Below, piece by piece: positions 14,485 through 21,187 of a stretch of DNA of 43,558 nucleotides. Numbering within the stretch: the stretch's first letter is position 1; every line of letters starts with the position of its first letter. Below the pieces are notes generated by a model. The model searched no databases. It was not told the DNA's origin and was given only the letters and a program-made list of their open reading frames with translations. Source of the stretch: Elusimicrobiota bacterium. Its GTDB lineage: Bacteria > Elusimicrobiota > Elusimicrobia > UBA1565. Location: NCBI GenBank assembly GCA_003450735.1, contig DMEZ01000056.1:1-43558 (forward strand). Direction: 5' to 3'. A program made the position numbers and the translations under genes.

Positions 14485-16301
14485 GGCCGCGCCTCCCCGC
14501 CCTGGCCTTCGGCGCGGCCGCGCTCTGGCTGGCGCTCGCCTTCCTCCCGCCGCGGACCAAGGGCTTCGACCTGGCTGCTTTCGGCCGCCTCCCGGTTTTG
14601 CACGAGGGGCGCCTCAAGCCCATCGACACCGTGGTCCGTTCCTCCCTGCTCTTCCTCCGCGGGAAGCAGTCGGTCTACGACGGACGCCGGCGGCTCGGCC
14701 CGGTCGAGTGGGCCCTCGAGGCGGCGGCGCGCCCCGAGAAGGCGGACGAGCTCCCGGCGTTCGTCATCGACGACCCGGACGTGCTCGGCCTGCTGGACCT
14801 CGAGCGCAAGGGCCGCTACTACTCCTTCCGGCAGCTCGAGCCTTCCCTCGCCGCGGTCGCCGCCCAGGCCGAGAGGGCGGAGTCCATAGAGCCGGCGCGG
14901 CGTTCGCGCTATCAGGCCGCGGTCCTGGCCCTCCATGCCCGGCTCGACCTCTACCGGCGTCTCCGGAACACCCTGCAGCCCGCCGGCGCGGCCGATTTCC
15001 CCGCCGAGATCGCGCTCCTAGAGAAGGACGCGCCCGCGGTCGCGAGGGCCCTGCACGAGCACCGGCACGGCGGCCGGGATGCAAAGACCCTCCAGCGCAT
15101 CATGCCCATCCTGGAGCGCTCCCAGCTCCTGGCCGAGGACGCGCTGTTCCAGGCCCTGCCGCCGCGGGTGGACGGGGGCTGGGCCAGCGTGGGGGAGGGC
15201 CTGCTCCAAGCCTTCGAGTCGGGCCGGACGCACCCCGGGGCGCTGGCCTACGCCCGCATCCTCAAGGCCTACCGGGACGGGGACGCGCCGCGCTTCAACG
15301 AGGTCGTGGCCCGCTGGCGCGCCGAGCTCCCGGCCCAGGCCGCGGCCGCCGCCGCGCGCGAGGCCGCCGTGAGCCGCTACGATCCCTTCGGCAAGGGCAT
15401 GGCCCTCTACCTCGCCGCCCTGCTCCTCGCCTGCGCGTCGTGGCTCTTCTGGCCCGAGGCCCTCTCCCGCGCCGGCACCGCGCTCATGGGCGCCGCCTTC
15501 GCGGCCCATACGGGGGGGCTGCTGGCCCGGATGCTCGTGCACGGGCGGCCGCCCGTGACCAACCTCTATTCCTCCGCCGTCTTCGTCGGCTGGACGGCGG
15601 TCCTCCTGGGCCTGCTCTTCGACCTGCGCCCCCGCAAGGCGGCGGGCGCAGACGGCGCCCGTGGCGCGGCGACCGCGGTGGCCTCGGCGGTCGGCTTCGC
15701 CACCCTCATCATCGCGCATCACCTCTCCGCCGGCGGGGACACGATGGAGATGATGAGCGCGGTGCTGGACTCCAACTTCTGGCTGACCACCCACGTCGTC
15801 ACCATCACGATGGGCTACGGGGGCTGCTTCCTCGCGGGGGCGCTCGCCCACGTCTTCATCCTGCGCGGCGCGCTGGGCTTTCCGCTGGACGAGGAGTCCG
15901 GCCGCGCCCTCGAGCGCATGACCTACGGCGCGCTCTGCTTCGCGCTCTTCTTCAGCTTCGTCGGCACGGTGCTCGGCGGCATCTGGGCCGATCAGAGCTG
16001 GGGCCGCTTCTGGGGCTGGGACCCCAAGGAGAACGGGGCCCTGCTCATCGTCCTGTGGATCTCGCTCATCCTGCACGCCCGCGCCACCCGGACCGCGGGC
16101 GCTCGCGGCGTCATGGCGCTCGCGGTCCTCGGCAGCGCCCTGACCGCTTTCTCGTGGTTCGGCGTGAACATGCTGGGCGTCGGCCTGCATTCCTACGGCT
16201 TCATGGATAAGGCCTTCGCCTGGCTCGCCGCCTTCATCCTCTCCCAGCTCGCCGTCGCCGCGCTGGCTTTGCGCCTCCCGCCTTCCCCCAGCCGGCCCTA
16301 G
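14481..16301 (+). CDS. ccsA: CcsA cytochrome c synthase subunit with N-terminal extracytoplasmic extension
   Basis: 606 residues from GTG 14481. The C-terminal 250 residues are the CcsA/CcmF-type heme handling core with the tryptophan-rich WGRFWGWDPKE motif near residue 510 and histidines in THVVTITMGYGG and VGLHSYG. The N-terminal part has one helix, then about 280 residues of soluble helical sequence before the core. That extended form is known from Bacteroidota-like System II proteins. It includes VLHEGRLKPIDTVVRS, a motif shared by those extensions. It acts with ResB. The MerR promoter follows directly, overlapping nothing but starting 4 nt after the stop. Confidence 0.88.
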   Translation: MRPRLPALAFGAAALWLALAFLPPRTKGFDLAAFGRLPVLHEGRLKPIDTVVRSSLLFLRGKQSVYDGRRRLGPVEWALEAAARPEKADELPAFVIDDPDVLGLLDLERKGRYYSFRQLEPSLAAVAAQAERAESIEPARRSRYQAAVLALHARLDLYRRLRNTLQPAGAADFPAEIALLEKDAPAVARALHEHRHGGRDAKTLQRIMPILERSQLLAEDALFQALPPRVDGGWASVGEGLLQAFESGRTHPGALAYARILKAYRDGDAPRFNEVVARWRAELPAQAAAAAAREAAVSRYDPFGKGMALYLAALLLACASWLFWPEALSRAGTALMGAAFAAHTGGLLARMLVHGRPPVTNLYSSAVFVGWTAVLLGLLFDLRPRKAAGADGARGAATAVASAVGFATLIIAHHLSAGGDTMEMMSAVLDSNFWLTTHVVTITMGYGGCFLAGALAHVFILRGALGFPLDEESGRALERMTYGALCFALFFSFVGTVLGGIWADQSWGRFWGWDPKENGALLIVLWISLILHARATRTAGARGVMALAVLGSALTAFSWFGVNMLGVGLHSYGFMDKAFAWLAAFILSQLAVAALALRLPPSPSRP

Positions 16302-16305
16302 GCCC

Positions 16306-16334
16306 TTGACAGCGCGCCGCTTGAGTTGTATCCT
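16306..16334 (+). promoter_or_regulatory. Promoter of the MerR-type regulator
   Basis: Consensus TTGACA (16306-16311), exact 17-bp spacer, TATCCT (16329-16334). Transcription would start near 16341, inside the operator-like cluster, which suggests autoregulation. Confidence 0.6.
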
Positions 16335-16386
16335 ATCCCAACATGTAACATGATTGATAGGTGATATGATATATCATATTACATGT
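16335..16386. promoter_or_regulatory. Cluster of nested palindromes over the MerR start (candidate operator)
   Basis: Within 52 bp: ATCCCAACAT (16335-16344, reverse of ATGTTGGGAT found near 38.7 kb), ACATGTAA (16341-16348) with its exact inverted partner TTACATGT (16379-16386), TTGATAGGT (16354-16362), and the perfect 16-bp palindrome ATATGATATATCATAT (16364-16379). It is a strongly AT-rich island in a GC-rich segment. TTACATGT and TTGATA recur at 28.2 kb, and the reverse of TTGATAGGT occurs before hemA. Confidence 0.55.
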
Positions 16387-16738
16387 GCAGAATCGGAGAA
16401 TGGTAAAGAAGAAGCCCGAAGCAAGGAGCGCGGCGGACCACGAGCCGGTCTACACCATCGGGGTCGTCGCCCGGCTGCTCAAGGTCTGTCCGGCCACCCT
16501 GCGCATCTGGGAGCGCAAGGGGCTCGTCAAGCCGACTCGCCTGGGAAAGAACCGCTTCTATTCTGGCTGCGATCTGGAGCGCTTGAAGGCGGCCAAGGAC
16601 CTCATCCAGAAGAGGCGCCTGAACATCGAGGGGGCCAAGAGCGTGATGAAGCTGACGCGGTGCTGGGAGGTCCGCAAGTGCGCGGCCGAGGTGCGGGCGT
16701 CGTGCGAGACCTATAAGCAGATCCTGGGGCATGCTTGA
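16385..16738 (+). CDS. MerR-family transcriptional regulator with C-terminal CWEVRKC motif
   Basis: 117 residues from GTG 16385; an ATG at 16400 is an alternative start and the true start is uncertain since neither has a good Shine-Dalgarno. A MerR winged helix-turn-helix spans about residues 22-90: YTIGVVARLLKVCPATLRIWERKGLVKP is the HTH and wing as in HspR/GlnR-type members. There is no long coiled coil; the helix RLNIEGAKSVMKL leads straight into CWEVRKCAAEVRASC. CWExxKC-type motifs are found at the ends of assorted bacterial regulators and are suspected to bind metal, Fe-S or heme. It lies between ccsA and hemA, so redox, iron or heme sensing for the cytochrome genes is a reasonable inference. 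Confidence 0.82.
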   Translation: MQNRRMVKKKPEARSAADHEPVYTIGVVARLLKVCPATLRIWERKGLVKPTRLGKNRFYSGCDLERLKAAKDLIQKRRLNIEGAKSVMKLTRCWEVRKCAAEVRASCETYKQILGHA

Positions 16739-16752
16739 ATCTTATGATTTAA

Positions 16753-16807
16753 ACCTATCAACATACTTAGCAAGAGAACTTGATGCATCATTGCCGCAGC
16801 GTATACA
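16753..16807 (+). promoter_or_regulatory. Candidate hemA promoter with operator-like palindrome
   Basis: ACCTATCAA (16753-16761) is the exact reverse complement of TTGATAGGT in the MerR promoter. The 10-bp palindrome TGATGCATCA (16781-16790) overlaps a possible -35 TTGATG (16780-16785); a 16-bp spacer leads to TATACA (16802-16807). The remaining 16810-16946 is GC-rich leader in which I recognise no riboswitch. Confidence 0.45.
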
Positions 16808-16946
16808 AGGAAGAGCGGAAGCTTGAGCGGACGGCCTCTCCGGCCCGGTTCCCGGGCTGGGACCGCTCCGAGCGGCCGCTCGTGAGGCTGGCCGTTTGCG
16901 GGAGCCGCCGCTACGTGTGGTCGTCGGTCCCGGCTGTGAGCCTCTC

Positions 16947-18047
16947 ATGAACGCCGAGAACCTCTTCGTCGTGGGCCTCAGCTACATCGAAGCGCCGCCG
17001 GCCGCCCGCGAGAAGGCGGCCGTGAGCCCGGCCCAGCTGACGGAGGCCCTGGCCGAGCTCAAGGAGCAGGCGGCCTTGGACGAGGTCGTCCTCGTCTCCA
17101 CCTGCAGCCGCGTCGAGGTCGTGGGCGCCGCCCGGGATCCGCGCGCGGCCGCCGAAGCCGTGCGCTCCTGGTTCTCCTGGCGCGCGGGCGCCGAGACCGC
17201 CGCCCTGCTGCGCATGAAGCTCGGACGCGAGGCCGCGCGCCATCTCTTCCGCGTGGCCTGCGGCCTGGACTCCTGGATCATCGGCGAATGCGAGATCCTC
17301 GGACAGACCCGCCAGGCCTATCAGGCGGCCCACGCCCTGCGCAGGACCGGCCGCGCGCTCAATCGTCTGTTCCAGTCCGCCGTCGCGGCCGGCAAGGCCG
17401 TCCGGGCCGAGACCGGCCTGCAGAACGGCATCCACTCCATCGGGGGCGCCGCGGCCCTGCTGGTCAGCCGCATCTTCCGCAGCGGCGCCAAGGGGCGGAC
17501 CCTCGTCGTCGGCGCAGGACAGGCGGCTGAGGCCGTGGTCAAGCACCTGGCCGCGAAGGATTTCAAGCGGATCCTGGTCGCGAACCGCACCCTCGAGCGG
17601 GCCCAGGCGCTGGCCCAGGCCCTCGGGGGGGAGGCCGTGACCTTCGAGGCGGGCCTCGAGAGCCTCGAGAGCGTCGAGGTGGCCGTCTTTTCGTCGTCGT
17701 GCCGGGAGCCTCTCCTCCGCGCCGCCGAGCTCGCGCGCATCGTCCAGGGGCGCGAGCGGCCGCTCTTCCTCATCGACCTGGGTTTGCCGCGCAACGTCGA
17801 GGCGGCCTGCGCGGAGATCCCCGGGGTGTACCTCTACGACCTGAGCCACCTCGAGGGCGTGGTGAAGGATATCATGGAGCGGAAGGCCGCGGACAAGTCC
17901 GCGGCGGAATCCCTTTGCGAAGAGGCCGCAAACGAATGCGTGCGCGAGCTGGGCAAGACCGCTTTCGACGGGGTGCACCGCCGTCCCCGGCGCAAGGCGC
18001 AGGCCGTATCCATCCAGGGGATGACCCTCATAGGAGAATCCGCATGA
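16947..18047 (+). CDS. hemA: Glutamyl-tRNA reductase
   Basis: 366 residues from the ATG at 16947; an upstream in-frame ATG at 16896 would add 17 unlikely residues. HemA reduces glutamyl-tRNA to glutamate-1-semialdehyde, the committed step of heme synthesis. The catalytic cysteine is in VSTCSRVEVVG (about residue 50), the conserved GLDSWIIGECEILGQ block is near 108-122, IGGAAALLV near 165, and the NADP-binding LVVGAGQAAEAV near 185. The C-terminal dimer helix is present. It shares 4 nt (ATGA) with the decaheme cytochrome gene, coupling heme supply to a heme-rich product. Regulation by the preceding MerR protein is inferred from the shared promoter words. Confidence 0.93.
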   Translation: MNAENLFVVGLSYIEAPPAAREKAAVSPAQLTEALAELKEQAALDEVVLVSTCSRVEVVGAARDPRAAAEAVRSWFSWRAGAETAALLRMKLGREAARHLFRVACGLDSWIIGECEILGQTRQAYQAAHALRRTGRALNRLFQSAVAAGKAVRAETGLQNGIHSIGGAAALLVSRIFRSGAKGRTLVVGAGQAAEAVVKHLAAKDFKRILVANRTLERAQALAQALGGEAVTFEAGLESLESVEVAVFSSSCREPLLRAAELARIVQGRERPLFLIDLGLPRNVEAACAEIPGVYLYDLSHLEGVVKDIMERKAADKSAAESLCEEAANECVRELGKTAFDGVHRRPRRKAQAVSIQGMTLIGESA

Positions 18048-18925
18048 ACCATCGCCGCATCATCGAAGGAGCTCTCGCCGCCGTTCTCCTCGCCGGTGGC
18101 TTCGGCCGGGCCCTCGCGGCCGAGGCGGAGCCCGTCGGCTCGGAGACCTGCCTGGGCTGCCACGCGGAGCGGGACGTGAAGAAGAAGCTGCACACCAAGG
18201 CCATGTCGACCGCCAAGGGCGTCCCCTTCGACAAGGCTTGCGAGACCTGCCACGGGCCGGGCTCCCTGCACGCGGCCGCCGCGGGCGACAAGAGCAGCCC
18301 GGGCTTCGCGACCATCAAGAACCCGAAGGATCAGTCCGCCGCCGAACAGTCGGAGACCTGTCTGACCTGCCACAAGCAGAAGAACCTGACCCTCTGGGGC
18401 ACCAGTTCCCACAAGCAGGGCGGCCTTTCCTGCGCGAAGTGCCACACGATGCACGGCGACCAGAAGAAGAACCTGGCCAAGGACGGGGTCGAGACCTGCC
18501 TAACCTGCCACAAGAAGCAGCGCGGCGAGCTCCAGCTGGCCTCCCACCACCCGCTCATCGAGGGCAGGATGACCTGCGCGGGCTGCCACAACCCGCACGG
18601 AGGGGTCTCCGGGAACCTGAGGGGGGAGACCGTCGAGGACACCTGCTTCAAGTGCCACGCCGACAAGGCAGGCCCCTTCATGCACGAGCACCCGCCGGTG
18701 GTCGAGGAGTGCACGACCTGCCACAAGCCTCACGGCTCGGCCAACGCGACCCTGCTCAAGCAGGGCGAGCCGATGCTGTGCCTGCGCTGCCACAAGTGGC
18801 CGCACACCGAGAGCACGAACAATGTCAGCGCCATGAAAACCAAGACCTTCGAGCAGCGCAGCCGCTGCACGGACTGCCACAACCAGATCCACGGCTCCGA
18901 CCGCAAGGCCGGCCTGAAGGATTAG
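18044..18925 (+). CDS. Decaheme c-type cytochrome, DmsE/MtrA family
   Basis: 293 residues from ATG 18044; the longer frame upstream belongs to hemA. A Sec signal peptide (ending near GRALAAEAEP) is followed by exactly ten CXXCH motifs: CLGCH, CETCH, CLTCH, CAKCH, CLTCH, CAGCH, CFKCH, CTTCH, CLRCH, CTDCH, with distal histidines in THGD/NPHGG/KPHGS-like repeats. Number, size and spacing fit the DmsE/MtrA family of periplasmic decahemes that plug into an outer-membrane barrel and carry electrons across it. The next gene is that barrel, 3 nt downstream. It should act in transfer of electrons to an extracellular or outer-membrane acceptor, or inward from a donor. Confidence 0.92.
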   Translation: MNHRRIIEGALAAVLLAGGFGRALAAEAEPVGSETCLGCHAERDVKKKLHTKAMSTAKGVPFDKACETCHGPGSLHAAAAGDKSSPGFATIKNPKDQSAAEQSETCLTCHKQKNLTLWGTSSHKQGGLSCAKCHTMHGDQKKNLAKDGVETCLTCHKKQRGELQLASHHPLIEGRMTCAGCHNPHGGVSGNLRGETVEDTCFKCHADKAGPFMHEHPPVVEECTTCHKPHGSANATLLKQGEPMLCLRCHKWPHTESTNNVSAMKTKTFEQRSRCTDCHNQIHGSDRKAGLKD

Positions 18926-18928
18926 ACC

Positions 18929-20905
18929 ATGAACCCCCGGGAGAACATGAAGATGAAGAACCTGATCGCAGGCGTCCTCAGCGCCCTCCTCGCCGTTCCG
19001 GCGGGAGCGGAGCCTCTCCTCTCGGCCAGCGTGGAGCCCGTCTTCTACACGGGAGAGCTGAAGGGCAACCGCGGGCTGGTCATGGAGTACGACGGGCGCC
19101 AATTCACCCGGAGCAAGGCGAAGTACAACTGGGACAACAGCGGCGCCGCCGGCAAACTGAGCCTCGGCACGGGCAGCGACGAGGGCTATTTCGGGTTCGG
19201 CGCGGACTACCAGAACACCTACGACGGGAGCGTGGGCTATCAGCTCGGGCTGGGCAAGGCCTGGCGCATGAGCGGGGAGTACGACTCCCTGATGCACCGC
19301 CAGCCCTTCACCTGGAGCGCCATCGGCCTCAACGGCGCCTATTATCCCAATCCGGTCATCGCGAACCGAGGGGCGTTCAACTCGGACTTCTGGTTCCAGA
19401 GGCAGGCGTACGACCTGAAGAACCGGTTCACCCTGCCGACCCAGTCGCCGGTCTCCTTGTTCTTCGACTACTGGCGCGTGGACAAGGAGGGAGACGCGCC
19501 GGCCCGCCTGGCAAGCACGCCGCTGGCGGCGACCAGCCAGATCCGGAACACGACGCAGGACTTCGCCGCCGGCGCCCAGGTCGAGGTCGGCAAGACAGCC
19601 GGGGTGGACTATGAGCACCTCTACCGCACCTTCGAAGACAACTCCCAGCTCGTGATCATCACCAACCCGTCAAGGCCGCGGATCCAAAGCACCCAGTGGA
19701 ACGTCAACGAGGTCAAGTTCCGCTGCAGCCCGTCGCCGACCATGGCGTTCACCGGCACGCTGGCCAACAGCGACCGCAAGAACGAGTTCAACGGCTATCG
19801 CGTGAAGACCTACAGCGGATCTCTCGCGGGCTCCTTCGCGCCCGCGAAGGACCTGTCCCTCACGGCACGCCTCTACTCCCGCGGGACGCTCGTCCGCGAG
19901 AACCAGTTCCTGACGCGCGACGAGCGCCGCGGGACGGGAGACGACAGCCAGGTGGACAAGAACACTTTCCGCGGCGACTTCCAGGCCCGCTACCGCCTGG
20001 GCCCTGCCCATCTGAAGGGCAATTACCGGCTGGAGTACAACACCCGCCGCGGCGCTCCGGTGGTCCCCTTCGACACCGCCGGCATCTATCAGGATGGATT
20101 GGTGGTCAGCTCCAACACCCAGGCCACCGTGATGGCCGCCCAGGACACGAAGCATATCCTGAGCCTGGGACTCGCCTACGAACTGCCTCTCGACATAGAG
20201 ATCGAGGCCGAGATCAAGCGCCTCATCGCGAACCGTCCGGTGTTCGATGCCCTGCCGAACTGGCAGGATACGGCGGACTTGAGCCTTGCGGTGCCCCTGC
20301 CCAAGAACCTCAGCCTCCTGGGAGCGGTGAACTATCTTCAGGAGCGCAACAACATGTCGAACCTTATGAAGGGCAGCCGCACCCAGGCCCTTTACATGGC
20401 GGGTCTGAGCTGGATGTCCAAGTTCGTCTCGCTGGGGGCGGACTACCAGCATGAGAACGCGCGAACCTACTCCGAAGGATACTTCGGGGCGACGAACTAC
20501 GTCTCGCGCAACAACACCTACCTCCGGACCCTGATCCACGACCCGGGGATGTATTATAAGGAGATCAACGACACCCTGGGCGGCAACGTCCGAGTCGCGC
20601 TCCCCAAGGGCATCGCCCTCAAGGGGCAGGGGTCGTTCACCCGTTCGGTGCTCAGGATCCCGGTCAACATCCCCGCGGCGGTCCAGCGTCAGGTAGCGGG
20701 CGAGGATCACGGCGACGTGACCGACCTGGGGCCGAGCAACGTCGGCATCTATCAGCTGGGCTTCGGAGTGGAGTATCACCCCGAGATGTTCGAGTCTTTC
20801 AGCGCCAAGCTGGGCTATCGGACGAACCAGTGGTCGGACAAGAACGACTCGCGCAACAACGGCCGCGTGAACGTCGTCGAGACGTCGCTCAGCGCGAAGT
20901 TCTGA
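18929..20905 (+). CDS. MtrB/PioB-like outer-membrane beta-barrel
   Basis: 658 residues. The signal peptide ends at PAGAEP; the ATG codons at 18947 and 18953 are alternative starts that would give a shorter n-region. The mature protein is made of alternating hydrophobic/polar strands rich in aromatic residues (YFGFGADYQNTYDGSVGYQL and many later units) and ends in SLSAKF, the C-terminal phenylalanine signature for outer-membrane insertion. Length and position behind a DmsE/MtrA-type decaheme identify it as an MtrB-type porin. No cysteine pair like the CXXC of Shewanella MtrB is seen. No MtrC/OmcA-like surface lipoprotein gene follows, so the terminal partner is elsewhere or not needed. Confidence 0.85.
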   Translation: MNPRENMKMKNLIAGVLSALLAVPAGAEPLLSASVEPVFYTGELKGNRGLVMEYDGRQFTRSKAKYNWDNSGAAGKLSLGTGSDEGYFGFGADYQNTYDGSVGYQLGLGKAWRMSGEYDSLMHRQPFTWSAIGLNGAYYPNPVIANRGAFNSDFWFQRQAYDLKNRFTLPTQSPVSLFFDYWRVDKEGDAPARLASTPLAATSQIRNTTQDFAAGAQVEVGKTAGVDYEHLYRTFEDNSQLVIITNPSRPRIQSTQWNVNEVKFRCSPSPTMAFTGTLANSDRKNEFNGYRVKTYSGSLAGSFAPAKDLSLTARLYSRGTLVRENQFLTRDERRGTGDDSQVDKNTFRGDFQARYRLGPAHLKGNYRLEYNTRRGAPVVPFDTAGIYQDGLVVSSNTQATVMAAQDTKHILSLGLAYELPLDIEIEAEIKRLIANRPVFDALPNWQDTADLSLAVPLPKNLSLLGAVNYLQERNNMSNLMKGSRTQALYMAGLSWMSKFVSLGADYQHENARTYSEGYFGATNYVSRNNTYLRTLIHDPGMYYKEINDTLGGNVRVALPKGIALKGQGSFTRSVLRIPVNIPAAVQRQVAGEDHGDVTDLGPSNVGIYQLGFGVEYHPEMFESFSAKLGYRTNQWSDKNDSRNNGRVNVVETSLSAKF

Positions 20906-20924
20906 GGAAGATGACGCAGGATTT

Positions 20925-21048
20925 GGGCTGGGAGGGCGTGGGACAGGAGTCCTCCACACGGGGGGACTGGGGAGGGCGTCATCGTAACGGAGCAACACTC
21001 TCCTGCTCCGGCGGCGGCGTCCAGACGTCCCCGCGACCCTCCCAGCCC
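20925..21048. ncRNA. Structured intergenic element 1 (long stem enclosing two hairpins)
   Basis: A 12-bp perfect stem (GGGCTGGGAGGG 20925-20936 with 21037-21048) continues after a small internal loop as GGGAC/GTCCC (20940-20944 with 21027-21031). Inside lie an 8-bp hairpin with one G-U pair (20948-20955 with 20961-20968, loop ACACG) and a 7-bp hairpin CGGAGCA/TGCTCCG (20988-20994 with 21004-21010). The layout resembles a multi-way junction RNA, just after the MtrB-like gene. No known riboswitch class is recognised. It may be a 3' UTR structure, a regulatory leader or a small RNA; strand not certain. Confidence 0.35.
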
Positions 21049-21079
21049 ATGCCGTGCAAGGAGGAGAGGAACGACGTTC

Positions 21080-21173
21080 GGGCCGGCCGAGGCGGTGCGT
21101 AGGGCGCTCCCACGGGAGGTCCTCCTTAGGCGCATCCCGGACTCCCAAGAGCGGTCCGGTGCTCGGCCGGCCC
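21080..21173 (+). ncRNA. Structured intergenic element 2, ending before a TTTT run
   Basis: GGGCCGGCCGAG (21080-21091) is perfectly inverted as CTCGGCCGGCCC (21162-21173), followed by CTGTTTTG. The loop contains smaller hairpins, CTCC-CACG-GGAG near 21107-21118 and CCGGAC/GTCCGG (21137-21142 with 21154-21159). The outer stem followed by a short T-run could be a terminator for the operon upstream or an attenuator 14 nt before the ATG of the next cytochrome gene. Confidence 0.35.
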
Positions 21174-21187
21174 CTGTTTTGAAGCCT

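Noticed and set aside
16808..16946. Possible cobalamin or other riboswitch before hemA
   Set aside because: GC-rich hairpins exist, but none of the conserved cores of known cobalamin, heme-related or glutamine classes is visible.
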